Shown here: one piece after another, positions 9,917-18,010 of the stretch
How the letters are laid out: each line of letters starts with the position of its first letter
Numbering within the stretch: the first letter of the stretch is position 1
NCBI RefSeq assembly: GCF_001984035.1
Contig: NZ_CP019449.1
Span: 3,849,501-3,913,500, forward strand
Length of the DNA stretch: 64,000 bases
Direction: 5' to 3'
From: Sphingopyxis sp. QXT-31
GTDB lineage: Bacteria; Pseudomonadota; Alphaproteobacteria; Sphingomonadales; Sphingomonadaceae
Position numbers and translations under genes: made by a program
The notes under the pieces: generated by a model
What the model was told of the DNA's origin: nothing
Databases searched by the model: none
What the model saw: only the letters and a program-made list of their open reading frames with translations

Positions 9917-10450
9917 ATGCCAATAGAGAAGGACCGCGAGGACGCGGGGGGCGAAGACGACAGCGCGCGACCGAGGGAAGCCGCGCAATTGGCGGCTATT
10001 CGCCTTGAGGTCCAACGGCTTGCTGAAATGATGAATGCACTGGTCGGCGACGACCCGAGCAAGGCAAACGAGATCGAGACTGCAAGTCCTATCTCATTCG
10101 ACCAAGGGCGAGCCGCCGAGGCCGCCCGGATGTATAAAGAGCGCCGTTTGCGCGACCATTTCCTACCATCCGATCTTTTTACCGAGCCAGCTTGGGACAT
10201 GCTGCTGGACCTTTACAGGGCGCACTATCGAAAAATCGAAGTCGGCATATCGAGCCTATGCCTCGCGGCGTGCGTTCCCATCACAACCGCTCATCGCTGG
10301 ATTGAAACGATGGAGGAGGCGGGGCTGTTCAAGCGGAGATGCGATCAGAGAGATCGCCGCCGCATCTTTGTAGAGCTAACGGAAAGCGCCCGGCTTGCGA
10401 TGGACAGATATTTTGACCGGTTGGCGGTGATCAGAAGCCAAGGCGCCTAG
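9917..10450 (+). CDS. Winged-helix regulator (paralog 2 of 3)
   Basis: 177 aa starting at the ATG at 9917 behind a G-rich ribosome site. The acidic N-terminus (EKDREDAGGEDD) is followed by a helix and a winged-helix domain at about residues 68-170. LPSDLFTEPAWDMLLDLY and RDRRRIFVELTESARLAMDRYF are shared with the proteins at 2362-3390 and 10748-11338, although this copy is the most diverged of the three. Local base composition is more AT-rich than in its neighbours, consistent with an acquired patch. Targets are unknown. Its stop overlaps the stop of the convergent small gene at 10447-10638. Confidence 0.78.
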   Translation: MPIEKDREDAGGEDDSARPREAAQLAAIRLEVQRLAEMMNALVGDDPSKANEIETASPISFDQGRAAEAARMYKERRLRDHFLPSDLFTEPAWDMLLDLYRAHYRKIEVGISSLCLAACVPITTAHRWIETMEEAGLFKRRCDQRDRRRIFVELTESARLAMDRYFDRLAVIRSQGA

Positions 10451-10638
10451 GGACTCGTCTCGCCAGTAATAGAAGCATTAGAGCCGATCGCGCCGCGTCC
10501 GTCGTTGAGTAGGTCGATAGCGTGACTCAGGGCATTGGCGGCGAGGTTCTGACCAAGGCGATCCAGCACGCGCAGTTCGGATCGCAAGCGATCTCGCACC
10601 GCGCGGATATCGTCCGCATTCGTCGAAGCGTTGTCCAT
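10447..10638 (-). CDS. Small hypothetical protein
   Basis: 63 aa, predicted mostly helical (DDIRAVRDRLRSELRVLDRL), with no signal peptide or membrane segment. I do not recognise a family. It sits tail-to-tail with a winged-helix gene, the two stop codons sharing bases 10448-10449, and downstream of another winged-helix paralog on the same strand (gap of about 110 nt). It may be a small accessory of those regulators. Coding status is supported only by its open frame, ATG start and amphipathic composition. Confidence 0.5.
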   Translation of the reverse strand: MDNASTNADDIRAVRDRLRSELRVLDRLGQNLAANALSHAIDLLNDGRGAIGSNASITGETSP

Positions 10639-10747
10639 GCGACCCGTTCCCCGATGAAGCCTCCGGCCTGATAGGCTCTGTGAGGACGCGGGGACATATC
10701 AAACTAGGTTGCGAATTGAAACATCAAACCGCGACCACGGTTGGGAT

Positions 10748-11338
10748 CTATTCGTCCAGAGCTTCGAAGTAGCGCTCCATCCCCTCGAAGGTGGCATCTG
10801 CAAGGCCGATGAAGATACGGCGCCCATCCAGCGGATCGGCTTTGCGCAGGCATAGTCCGGCATCGGTCATCGTCTTGATCCAGCGCAGCGCCGTCGTCGC
10901 GGGAACCGCTGCGGCGATGCATAGGCTGGAGACTGACACCGGGTGGCGTTCGAGCTGTGCGGCATAGAGGTCGAGCAGCATGTCCCACGCCGGATCGGCG
11001 AAGAGGTCGGCGGGGAAATGTTGCTCACGCATCCGCCGCTGGCGCAGCATCCGGCGCACCGCCTTTGCGCGGTGGCGTCGCATGATCCGCTGGTCCAGTT
11101 CATAGTCACGCGGACCAACTGAAAAACTGTGCGAAGCGGCGGGAGGCGGCAGTGCGCGTTGTTCTTCGGCTGCTTTGTCTGGAGGATCGAATGGGGCGCG
11201 CACCGAACCGCCTTGCCTCATCAGATCGGCCAACATGCGCCCGATTCGCGCGACTTCATCCTGCAAGCGGTCGAGCCGTTCCGCATCGTCCGCCCCGGCG
11301 CCAATATGGAAACTGCGTCCATCGATTTCTTGCCCCAT
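10748..11338 (-). CDS. Winged-helix regulator (paralog 3 of 3)
   Basis: 196 aa from the ATG at 11338, which has a GGGGG ribosome site; a longer frame to 11479 has hydrophobic codons without support. Residues about 20-45 are a coiled segment (ERLDRLQDEVARI). The C-terminal 110 residues are a winged helix about 85% identical to the C-terminus of the 2362-3390 product, and the DNA is also highly similar over KAVRRMLRQRRMRE and PADLFADPAWDML. It lacks that protein's N-terminal 170-residue domain. This looks like a fairly recent duplication that kept only the DNA-binding half. Confidence 0.8.
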   Translation of the reverse strand: MGQEIDGRSFHIGAGADDAERLDRLQDEVARIGRMLADLMRQGGSVRAPFDPPDKAAEEQRALPPPAASHSFSVGPRDYELDQRIMRRHRAKAVRRMLRQRRMREQHFPADLFADPAWDMLLDLYAAQLERHPVSVSSLCIAAAVPATTALRWIKTMTDAGLCLRKADPLDGRRIFIGLADATFEGMERYFEALDE

Positions 11339-11485
11339 TGCTACCCCCTGTTGCAAGGACGTTCGCAATATGATCCAGAACGACACGATATTCACGACAA
11401 TATCTGTCCGTTTCGGGATCAGATACTGCCAATCTGGTAGGAAGATTACTGTGACAGGTGCAACGATCCCCAAACACACCGCCGA

Positions 11486-11785
11486 TCAGTCCGCCAATCC
11501 CAACTCCTGCGCGGCACGGAATATCCGCAACACCTCGACCGCCGCTTCAACCCGATAGGCAATAGCCGTCCGACCCCGAAAGTTCGGCGTGCGGACGCCC
11601 GGTGCGATGTCGTCGCGTGGGGTGTCGCGGGAGGGGTCAGTGGCGGGGTCGGCCGTATGGGCTTCGATGGCGCTGGTGCAGGCAAAGGCCGTGTCGGGAT
11701 CGGCGCGGGCGGCGATCCGGTCGTAGAGGCGGGTGAGGTCGTCGTTGGCGGTCCGGCGCCGGGCGACGCGGACTTTTGTCGTCAA
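11486..11785 (-). CDS. ParE/RelE-superfamily toxin
   Basis: 99 aa from a TTG start at 11785 that overlaps the antitoxin stop. ParE-like features: N-terminal basic strand (TKVRVARR), a helix with DLTRLYDRIAARA, and a C-terminal beta sheet with RTAIAYRVEAAVEVLRIF, close to the ParE consensus (YRVEGDTVVILRIF-like). ParE toxins poison gyrase; RelE ones cleave ribosome-bound mRNA. The ParD-type partner upstream favours ParE. The middle loop is rich in Asp, Pro and Thr and longer than usual. Confidence 0.78.
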   Translation of the reverse strand: MTTKVRVARRRTANDDLTRLYDRIAARADPDTAFACTSAIEAHTADPATDPSRDTPRDDIAPGVRTPNFRGRTAIAYRVEAAVEVLRIFRAAQELGLAD

Positions 11786-12075
11786 GCGCCTTGGCCCGTC
11801 CGTTTCGCATGGCGGGCGGCAAGGCCGCTGCGGACCTCTTCGGCGGGCTGGGCCGGGCGGGGGTCGGCGAGGGCTTCGGCGAGGCGGGCCTTGAGCAGCT
11901 CGTCGAGCAAAGCTTCCTCACGATCGAGCGCGCGCAGGCCGGCGCGCACGACCTCGCTGACCGAGGCGGTGCGGCCCGCTTCGACGCGATCCCGCGCAGC
12001 GGCGGTGAGCGGGCCGAGCGAGCCGCGCGTCCCGATCGCGGGTGAGGAAAAATGGCTCTTTCCAAAAATATCCAA
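11782..12075 (-). CDS. ParD-like (CopG/ribbon-helix-helix) antitoxin
   Basis: Up to 97 aa from a TTG at 12075. The true start is uncertain because the ribosome site is poor. The segment RDRVEAGRTASVSEVVRAGL followed by RALDREEALLDELL is the ParD pattern (ribbon then two helices). The C-terminus is Ala/Glu-rich, the usual toxin-wrapping tail. It overlaps the toxin gene by 4 bp. It would neutralise the ParE-like toxin and repress the operon. Confidence 0.75.
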   Translation of the reverse strand: MDIFGKSHFSSPAIGTRGSLGPLTAAARDRVEAGRTASVSEVVRAGLRALDREEALLDELLKARLAEALADPRPAQPAEEVRSGLAARHAKRTGQGA

Positions 12076-12454
12076 ATAGGTTATAAATGGCGCCGCTTCA
12101 TTCCAGATGATGCGGGCGGTGGATTATGCGGCCGATGGCGGCGAGGATTTTGCGGGGGAGATCGGCGATCATGTCGGGCGGCGGCGCATACCGGAACGCG
12201 CGCTTTCCGAACCCTCGCTTGCCGAGGGGCGCAAGCCGCTCGACCGCACCCGACCAACACATCGACGCTTTGCGTGAAGTTAAAGCAAAAGCGCGTCCCC
12301 GGCATCGTCATTGGGCTGAACTTTACTGAACTTTGGCCACGGGAGCCGACGCGGCCCGCGGCATCGCGATGAAACGGACCGCCCCGCATGGCGCGAAGCT
12401 TGCGCCCGCGCGCGCCCCCTGTCACCTTTCGCCCCGAGGACACGAAGAGGGGAG
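12076..12454. other. Intergenic stretch, no confident gene
   Basis: 379 nt between the antitoxin start and the RidA-like gene. A 56-codon plus-strand frame (12107-12277, starting ATGATG, MMRAVDYAADGGEDFAGEIG) has protein-like composition but no recognisable family and no ribosome site. I treat it as a possible remnant only. The promoters of the ParDE pair and of the RidA-like gene must lie here. Confidence 0.4.
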
Positions 12455-12928
12455 ATGATCATGCGAAGCCCATATGCCGCGCTGGCCGCCGCCGCGCTGG
12501 CCCTGCCGTTCGCGGCGCCCGCCGCGGCGCGTGAAGCGGCCGATGTGATCATGCCGGTCGATCCCAAGGCGCGCGCCTTTCAGGAGGAGGTCGGCTTTGC
12601 CGATGCGGTGATCGCGGGCGATACCATCTATCTCTCGGGCGTCGTCGCCGCGCCGCGTGCGGGCGAGACGGGGCTCGAGCCCGCCTTCGAACGCGTCTTC
12701 GTTCGCATCGCCGACGTGCTGGCGCGCGCGGGGGTGGGCTGGGACGATGTCGTCGACATGACGACCTTTCACACCGACCTGCCCGCGCAGATCGACGCCT
12801 TCGTCGCGGTCAAGAACCGCCATGTGAAGGGTCCGCCGCCGGCGTGGACCGCGATCGGCATCGCGCGCCTCTACGAGCCGACCGCGATCGTCGAGGTCAA
12901 GGTGATCGCGCGCAAACCCAAGGGCTGA
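12455..12928 (+). CDS. Exported RidA/YjgF-family protein
   Basis: 157 aa. A signal peptide (about 1-25, ending APAAAREA) precedes a RidA-fold domain. Conserved parts are GDTIYLSGVVA, VDMTTFHTDL and the C-terminal VEVKVIA. In RidA the enamine/imine deaminase Arg lies in a P-x-R-S context; here the sequence is GPPPAWTAIGIARL, with Trp in that place. The canonical deaminase activity is therefore doubtful, and an export signal is itself unusual for this family. The role is unknown. The start is ATG with a GGGGAG ribosome site. Confidence 0.82.
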   Translation: MIMRSPYAALAAAALALPFAAPAAAREAADVIMPVDPKARAFQEEVGFADAVIAGDTIYLSGVVAAPRAGETGLEPAFERVFVRIADVLARAGVGWDDVVDMTTFHTDLPAQIDAFVAVKNRHVKGPPPAWTAIGIARLYEPTAIVEVKVIARKPKG

Positions 12929-12997
12929 TCGTCCCGAAACGCTTGCGCCGCGCCGCGCGGTCGGCGAAAGTCTGCGCCGAAACGGGGAGGGAAACGC

Positions 12998-13468
12998 GTG
13001 CAGGCGGTCGACGACGACAAGGCGCTGGGGATGAAGGTGATGAAGCTGTCGCGGATGCTGCGGCTGCGCTTCGACCGGCGCGTCGTGCCGCTGGGGCTGA
13101 CGCGCGCGCAGTGGCAGACGATCGCCTGTATCCGGCGGCGCCCCGGCGCGACGCAGCGCGAGGTCGCGGGGCTGCTCGAGGTCGGCGAGGTCACCGTCGG
13201 GCGCTCGATCGACAAGCTCGTCGAGGCGGGCTGGGTCGAGCGGCGCGCCGACCCCGCCGACCGCCGCGCACACCGCATCTGGCTGACCCCCGCGATCGAG
13301 CCGCTTATCGACGAACTGACGCGCATCGGCATCGAAGAGGAAGAAGCCGCGCTCGCGGGCTTCGACCCCGCCGAACGCGCCGCGCTCCACGCGATGCTCG
13401 CCCGCATCACCACGAATTTGGGCGGTGATACGGCCGAAACTGCGGCGTGCGAGCCGGAGGAGGGCTGA
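12998..13468 (+). CDS. MarR-family transcriptional regulator
   Basis: 156 aa from a GTG start with a GGGAGGG ribosome site. Canonical MarR winged helix: LTRAQWQTIACI (helix 2), TQREVAGLLEVGEVTVGRSI (recognition helix) and the wing RRADPADRRAHRIWLT with the DxRA motif. An acidic C-terminus follows. It dimerises and binds palindromic DNA, usually released by a phenolic or oxidant signal. It lies 70 nt after the exported RidA-like gene on the same strand, so they may be co-transcribed or functionally linked. Confidence 0.88.
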   Translation: MQAVDDDKALGMKVMKLSRMLRLRFDRRVVPLGLTRAQWQTIACIRRRPGATQREVAGLLEVGEVTVGRSIDKLVEAGWVERRADPADRRAHRIWLTPAIEPLIDELTRIGIEEEEAALAGFDPAERAALHAMLARITTNLGGDTAETAACEPEEG

Positions 13469-13504
13469 GGGGAGAGCCTGTCCCCCGCCCGGCGCGCGTT
13501 CCGG

Positions 13505-13789
13505 CTATTTCTGCTTGAGCGCTTCGCTCTTCGTCAGCGTGGTGACCAGCTTGCCGTCGACGATGCTGAGCGTGTCGGCAGGGATGCGCACGGTTTCGCG
13601 GTTGACGATCGCGAGCACCGCGCCCGACGGCTGGACCTTGTACACCTGGCCGATCTGGCGGCCGCCGGTGTCGCGAAGGACCTCGCCCTGCCGAGGCGCG
13701 CGCTCGAGCGCGGGCGCGGCGGCGGTTTCATTGGCGAAAGCGGGCGCCGCGACGAGCAGAGCGGCGGCGAAGGAGAGAGCGAGACGCAT
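13505..13789 (-). CDS. Small secreted hypothetical protein
   Basis: 94 aa with a clear Sec signal peptide (MRLALSFAAALLVAAPAFA, cleaved before NE). The mature part (about 75 aa) has a beta-rich segment GRQIGQVYKVQPSGAVLAIV ending VTTLTKSEALKQK. It resembles a short PRC-barrel-like sheet seen in many sphingomonad periplasmic proteins, but I cannot name the family. It is a single gene, convergent with the MarR gene. Confidence 0.7.
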   Translation of the reverse strand: MRLALSFAAALLVAAPAFANETAAAPALERAPRQGEVLRDTGGRQIGQVYKVQPSGAVLAIVNRETVRIPADTLSIVDGKLVTTLTKSEALKQK

Positions 13790-13935
13790 AGATGAACCCC
13801 TGTAAGACTATATACTAAGCTATATTAGTATAAGCCTGATTAGTGTGCAACGCACAATCGACGTGCCGCGCAATGAGGGATAGTCGCGATGACGATAGGT
13901 TGCGCCTCAGAGGCGACGAAGAGATGGGCGCGGGT

Positions 13936-14952
13936 CTATGCGCTGCCGCGCAGCGCCAGCCGAACCGGAACGCGGGTACCGTCGCGCGCGTGTTCGTCAT
14001 CCTCGAGCGCCATCGCGACGAGCGCTTCGCCCGCGGCGTCGAGGTCGGGCTCGATCGTGGTGAGCGCGGGGTCGGCGAGGGTGCCGGCGCGGATACCGTC
14101 GAAGCCGATCAGCGCGACGTCGCCCGGCACGCTCCGCCCCATCTCCTTCAGCCCCTGCAGCACGCCCAAGGCGAGCATGTCGGTCGCGGCGAAGACCGCA
14201 TCGACGTCGGGGTGCGCCGCGAGCAGGTCGCGCACGCCCTGAACGCCCTGCGCGTGGCGGTCGGCGGCCGAGACCGCGGGCCAGACGATCGGCGCGATGC
14301 CATGATCCGCGAGCGCGGCGGCGAGCCCCTCGCGCCGCTCGTCGAACTGGCGCTGCGCCGAATCGGCAGGGCCGAGGAAGGCGATGCGGCGGCGCCCCTG
14401 CGCGACCAGATGTTCGGCGGCGAGCCGGCCGCCCGCGTCATTGTCGCTGCGCATCCAGTGGAAGGGATCGCCCGGGCTGCCCCAGCAGACGAAGTCGAGC
14501 CCCGAGGCCTGCGCCTCGGCAAAATAGGCCCAGGCAGGGCGATTGCTGGTGGTGCCGATGACGATCATCGCGTCGGCGAGCCCCGAGGCGACGAAGTCGG
14601 CGCGGAAATTGGCCGGGCTTTCCTGGAAGCTGACGAGCAGGTTGAAGCGGCGCGCCGACGTCGCCTCCGCAATGCTGCCGAGCAAGGCGAAGTAGAAGGG
14701 ATTGATCGCGCTGCGATCCTCGCGGGGGCGGCAGATGGTGACGAGCGCGATCGTCTCGCTGCTCTTCAGCCGCAGCGACGAGGCGTGGCGGTCGACGACA
14801 TAGCCGAGTTCGCGCGCCGCGGCCGACACGCGCGCGCGCGTCTCGGCATTGACTCCGGGGCTGCCGCGCAGCGCGCGCGAAACGGTCGATTGCGAGACGC
14901 CCGCGCGTTCGGCGACGTCGAACGATGTCGGGCGCAGCATTTTTGCGGTCAT
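13936..14952 (-). CDS. LacI-family transcriptional regulator
   Basis: 338 aa from the ATG at 14952, with an AGGGGAAGAGG ribosome site. The N-terminal HTH (TSFDVAERAGVSQSTVSRAL, about residues 7-26) and hinge helix are followed by a periplasmic-binding-protein-like effector domain ending at ALRGSA. LacI proteins usually control sugar or nucleoside uptake and catabolism, but no such operon is adjacent. It is 49 nt downstream of the last sulfotransferase gene of the lasso locus on the same strand. It could therefore be an end gene of that transcript or merely a neighbour; the regulator of the lasso locus is otherwise not evident. Confidence 0.9.
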   Translation of the reverse strand: MTAKMLRPTSFDVAERAGVSQSTVSRALRGSPGVNAETRARVSAAARELGYVVDRHASSLRLKSSETIALVTICRPREDRSAINPFYFALLGSIAEATSARRFNLLVSFQESPANFRADFVASGLADAMIVIGTTSNRPAWAYFAEAQASGLDFVCWGSPGDPFHWMRSDNDAGGRLAAEHLVAQGRRRIAFLGPADSAQRQFDERREGLAAALADHGIAPIVWPAVSAADRHAQGVQGVRDLLAAHPDVDAVFAATDMLALGVLQGLKEMGRSVPGDVALIGFDGIRAGTLADPALTTIEPDLDAAGEALVAMALEDDEHARDGTRVPVRLALRGSA

Positions 14953-15001
14953 TCCGGCCTCTTCCCCTCTGTCGCGTCTGTCGCCGCGAGGGGGACGCTT
15001 G

Positions 15002-15757
15002 TCAATCGGCGAGCGGCCAGCGGCGCGCGCGGACCCAGTCGACGAGCGCGACATCCCCGGGCGAGTCGGCGTGGATGCGCGCGCGCAGATCGTCGTCGAG
15101 GGCGAGGCGGCGCGCGACCACCTCGCTTTGCGAAGGGTGCGAGGCGGGGAGCGGCGCGGAATCGCCCGCGGCGCGATGATGCTGCCAGTCGGTCGGGATG
15201 CCCATCGCGTCGCAGACGAAATCGAGCCCCTCGTTCCAGCGATCGACGGTGGTCACGAACCAGCAGCGGGTCAGCATCTGCCGCGCCATGGCAAGGCGCT
15301 GCGCGCCGTCGGCGGGCAGCGCGGTACCGTAGAGCGCCTCGGCGAAAAAGCGGACCATGTAGTTGCGCTGCTCGGCGAGATAATAGTCGCGGTACCAGAT
15401 GGTGAAATCGTCGGGGGCGTGGCCGCGGCTCCAGCGGAAATTATAGAGCGAGACGCAGCGCTCGGCCGGGTCGCGCAGCACAGTGAAATAGCGCGGATCG
15501 CGCGGGCCGGGGACGAGGCGGTCGATGCCGTAATAAGTCTGATGCCCAGAGAGGATTTCGGCGCTGGCGCGCTCCTCCGGCGGGCGGTCGGCGAAATCGG
15601 GGCGGCCGTGCGTCTTGCGATAGCTGCGCCCCCAGTGCGAAAATTCGACGAGCTGTTCGTCCATCACGAAATGGCGTTCGAGATGCGCCTTCAGCGTCGT
15701 GCCGCCGCATTTGGGGACGTGGAGGAAGATCCACAGCGGGCGCGCGGCGTCGGTCAT
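15002..15757 (-). CDS. Sulfotransferase-family (Sulfotransfer_2-like) protein, lasso locus
   Basis: 251 aa from the ATG at 15757. The PAPS 5'-phosphosulfate loop is IFLHVPKCGGTT (residues 10-21), the form typical of carbohydrate (HS2ST-like) sulfotransferases. The 3'-phosphate site is FTVLRDPAERCVSLY. It would transfer sulfate from PAPS to a hydroxyl group. It is the last of five minus-strand genes joined by 4-bp ATGA overlaps starting at the lasso cyclase gene, hence a candidate tailoring enzyme. The acceptor (peptide side chain or an added sugar) is unknown. Confidence 0.8.
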   Translation of the reverse strand: MTDAARPLWIFLHVPKCGGTTLKAHLERHFVMDEQLVEFSHWGRSYRKTHGRPDFADRPPEERASAEILSGHQTYYGIDRLVPGPRDPRYFTVLRDPAERCVSLYNFRWSRGHAPDDFTIWYRDYYLAEQRNYMVRFFAEALYGTALPADGAQRLAMARQMLTRCWFVTTVDRWNEGLDFVCDAMGIPTDWQHHRAAGDSAPLPASHPSQSEVVARRLALDDDLRARIHADSPGDVALVDWVRARRWPLAD

Positions 15758-16554
15758 GCGCCGACCCTGTCGTAGCCGAAACGGGTGAGCAAGGGGCGGT
15801 GCGCGGCGAAGACCGTATCGAGGTCGGCGATCTGCTGCGGCGTCAGGCGCGCTATCTGGTCGGCGTTCATGTCGCGCAGCGGCTCGTCGTAGCGGCCCTT
15901 GACGGGACGCGCGCGGGCGAGGTCGAGGTCGGCGAGTTCGGGGACGAGCGTCGCGATGCGCGCGGCGACGTCGGTGGGCGCGGCGCACATCTCTTCATAG
16001 GTGAAAAAGGCCGCGCGCGAACCGAGCGCGGCGCGGTTCGCCTCCTGCGCCGCGAGCGCGGCGACGATATGGCGCGCGGCGGTGGTGGCGAGGCTGTCGC
16101 CGGGAGGGACGGGACCCGCCGCCCCGCCGCGGCGGATGATGCCCTCGGCGATGGCATAGGGATTGCGGACGAGGATCAGGAACGCGGCATCGGGAAACTC
16201 CGCTGCCAACTGGTCGGCGATCAGCAGGAAGGGCGGCGAGGCCACGACGAGCGTGTCGGCGCCTGCCTGCGAAGCGCGCGCGTGGAATTCCCACGCGCGG
16301 CGGGTGCGCGTCCAGTCGTAGGCGGCGGCCTCGCGAAAGGTTGCGATCGACGCCGGGCCGGCGGCCCAGAGCAGGCGCGTGCCGGTGCCGCGCGAGCTGG
16401 GGCCTTGGAAACCCGCGACATGCTGGCCCTCGCGCGGCAGCGACCAGGCGCGGGCGCAATCGGCGAGCGCGGCGGCGAGGAAGGTCGATCCGCTGTTGTT
16501 TGGCGCGAGCAGGAAGAGGTGGCGCCGCACCGCGCCCGCGGCGCCGGTGATCAT
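15754..16554 (-). CDS. Sulfotransferase-family protein, lasso locus
   Basis: 266 aa from the ATG at 16554. The N-terminal nucleotide loop HLFLLAPNNSGSTFLAAAL (Asn-Ser-Gly-Ser-Thr at about 20-24) and the later FLILVRNPYAIAEGI (3'-phosphate-binding Arg) fit the sulfotransferase/PAPS-binding superfamily. It is more divergent than the 20640-21506 enzyme. It overlaps its upstream glycosyltransferase and its downstream sulfotransferase by 4 bp each. Function in lasso peptide tailoring is inferred from this coupling only. Confidence 0.75.
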   Translation of the reverse strand: MITGAAGAVRRHLFLLAPNNSGSTFLAAALADCARAWSLPREGQHVAGFQGPSSRGTGTRLLWAAGPASIATFREAAAYDWTRTRRAWEFHARASQAGADTLVVASPPFLLIADQLAAEFPDAAFLILVRNPYAIAEGIIRRGGAAGPVPPGDSLATTAARHIVAALAAQEANRAALGSRAAFFTYEEMCAAPTDVAARIATLVPELADLDLARARPVKGRYDEPLRDMNADQIARLTPQQIADLDTVFAAHRPLLTRFGYDRVGA

Positions 16555-17387
16555 GCCCGGCTCCGGAGCCAGTCGGCGCGCGCCGCCGCCCATAGGCGGA
16601 GCGCCTCGGCATAGGCGGGGTCGCGCGCGATGGCGTCGGCGTGGCGGTCGGGGCGCCACGGTTTGGCAGCGCCGTTGAAGTGGAGCACCCGCGCGTCGGC
16701 GACCGGCACGGCTTCGTGTGCGAAGCTGGCGGCGCGGTGGCCGATCATCAGGTTGAAGCCGGTGCCGACGAGCGCGACGCGGTCGCGCAGCAGCAGGTTC
16801 CACACCGCCTGGTCGGTGTGCTGCGAGGCGATGCGCGACCATCCGGCGGGATCGAGCAAGGGCCAGAGCGCGTCGGCCATCGCAGGGTCGGGGTCGTAGA
16901 CGAGCAGCCCGGCGTTGAAGCTGGCGCGCGCCTCGCCTTCCGCCGCCACCTCGGCGAGCGTGTCGGCGTCGCGCTGGTTGCCGCGCAGCATCGCGGCGTC
17001 GGGGGCAGCGACGAGTGACGCGTCGCTGGCGAACAGCGACGAGATGTCGCCGCGGAAGAGCAGGTCGCTGTCGGCGAAGATGCGCTTGCCGGGGCCGCCC
17101 AGAAGCAAAGTCTCGAGGCTGAGGAAGCGGTCACGGCGGCCGCCAAGATACGGGTGCGCGGCGACTAGGGCATCGATCGCGGCGACGAGGCGTCGGCTGG
17201 CGGTGCGGCATGAAAGACGCGGGAAGGCGTCGGCGAGCGTGGTCTGGTCGGTTTCGGACAGGCGGCTGTGGAAGACGAGGATGTCGCCGTCGAACCATGG
17301 GTTGGTCGCGCGGAAGCTCGCCAGCATGACCTCGGTCCCGATGCGAAAATCGGGCGAAGAGACGGTGACGAGCGTCGGCGCGGTCAT
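16551..17387 (-). CDS. GT8-like glycosyltransferase, lasso locus
   Basis: 278 aa. GT-A fold features: N-terminal LVTVSSPDFRIGTEVML, the metal-binding DxD motif as FADSDLLF (DSD at about 106-108), then FNAGLLVYDPD, HTDQAVWN and the C-terminal VLHFNGAAKPW. The HFNGxxKPW element is typical of GT8 (glycogenin/LgtC-like) retaining enzymes. It would use a UDP-sugar. It sits between two sulfotransferase genes with 4-bp overlaps and downstream of the lasso cyclase, suggesting that a sugar may be attached to the peptide and then sulfated. This remains an inference. Confidence 0.8.
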   Translation of the reverse strand: MTAPTLVTVSSPDFRIGTEVMLASFRATNPWFDGDILVFHSRLSETDQTTLADAFPRLSCRTASRRLVAAIDALVAAHPYLGGRRDRFLSLETLLLGGPGKRIFADSDLLFRGDISSLFASDASLVAAPDAAMLRGNQRDADTLAEVAAEGEARASFNAGLLVYDPDPAMADALWPLLDPAGWSRIASQHTDQAVWNLLLRDRVALVGTGFNLMIGHRAASFAHEAVPVADARVLHFNGAAKPWRPDRHADAIARDPAYAEALRLWAAARADWLRSRA

Positions 17388-18010
17388 GGCGCCGCGTCCG
17401 GATCATAGCCGAAGAGCGCGAAGTCGCGCGCGTAACGGGCGCGGATCATGTCGGCGAGTTCGGCGTCGAGGGTGGCGCCCTGGTTTTCGGGCGAGACATT
17501 GACCGGCTCGAGCGGGGCGAGCGGCGCGCCGAGCGCGGCCGAGAGGCGGGCCATGTCGGCGGCGAGATTCTCGTGGCGGAGGAGCAGGCTGGTGCGGATT
17601 CTGCCGTCGTCGTCGCAGACGAATTCGTGCTGCGGACGGAGCAGGATATGGCCGCGGTCGTCCTTGAGCGCGCGCTTCATCGTGCCGAGCGGGTCGCGTT
17701 CCATCGCGTCGCCCTTGCGCCAGGCGAAGCGCGCGAAGGAGAGAAAGCGGTCGAAGGGGGAGCGGACGACCGCGAAGCTGGTCATTGCGTCCCACTGGCT
17801 GGGGAGGAGGAAGGGCTGGACGTCGCGGTAGGAGAGGTGGCCGTGACCGATCGCCGCGAGCGGCGCCACGGGGAAATAGCGCCTGTCGAACAGGGTGCAT
17901 TGTTCCCAGTCGTTCGGCGCGAGCAGTGGGCGGAGCGCGGTGCGCAGCGCATGCCCCGCGGTCTTGGGGATCGCGATAAAGGCGAAGCGGCGGCTGAACG
18001 ACAGGATCAT
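17384..18010 (-). CDS. Sulfotransferase-family (Sulfotransfer_2-like) protein, lasso locus
   Basis: 208 aa from the ATG at 18010. Phosphosulfate loop FAFIAIPKTAGHALRTAL (residues 9-26) and 3'-phosphate motif FAVVRSPFDRFLSFA. Several later conserved residues (QHEFVCD, HENLAADM) match the Sulfotransfer_2 family. It overlaps the lasso cyclase gene upstream and the glycosyltransferase downstream by 4 bp each. A much longer open frame covering this gene and the antisense-like frame of the cyclase is an artefact of high GC. The substrate is unknown. Confidence 0.8.
   Translation of the reverse strand: MILSFSRRFAFIAIPKTAGHALRTALRPLLAPNDWEQCTLFDRRYFPVAPLAAIGHGHLSYRDVQPFLLPSQWDAMTSFAVVRSPFDRFLSFARFAWRKGDAMERDPLGTMKRALKDDRGHILLRPQHEFVCDDDGRIRTSLLLRHENLAADMARLSAALGAPLAPLEPVNVSPENQGATLDAELADMIRARYARDFALFGYDPDAAP

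Noticed and set aside
12107..12277. 56-codon frame upstream of the RidA-like gene
   Set aside because: Plausible composition but no ribosome site or family; kept only as a possible remnant in the region note.
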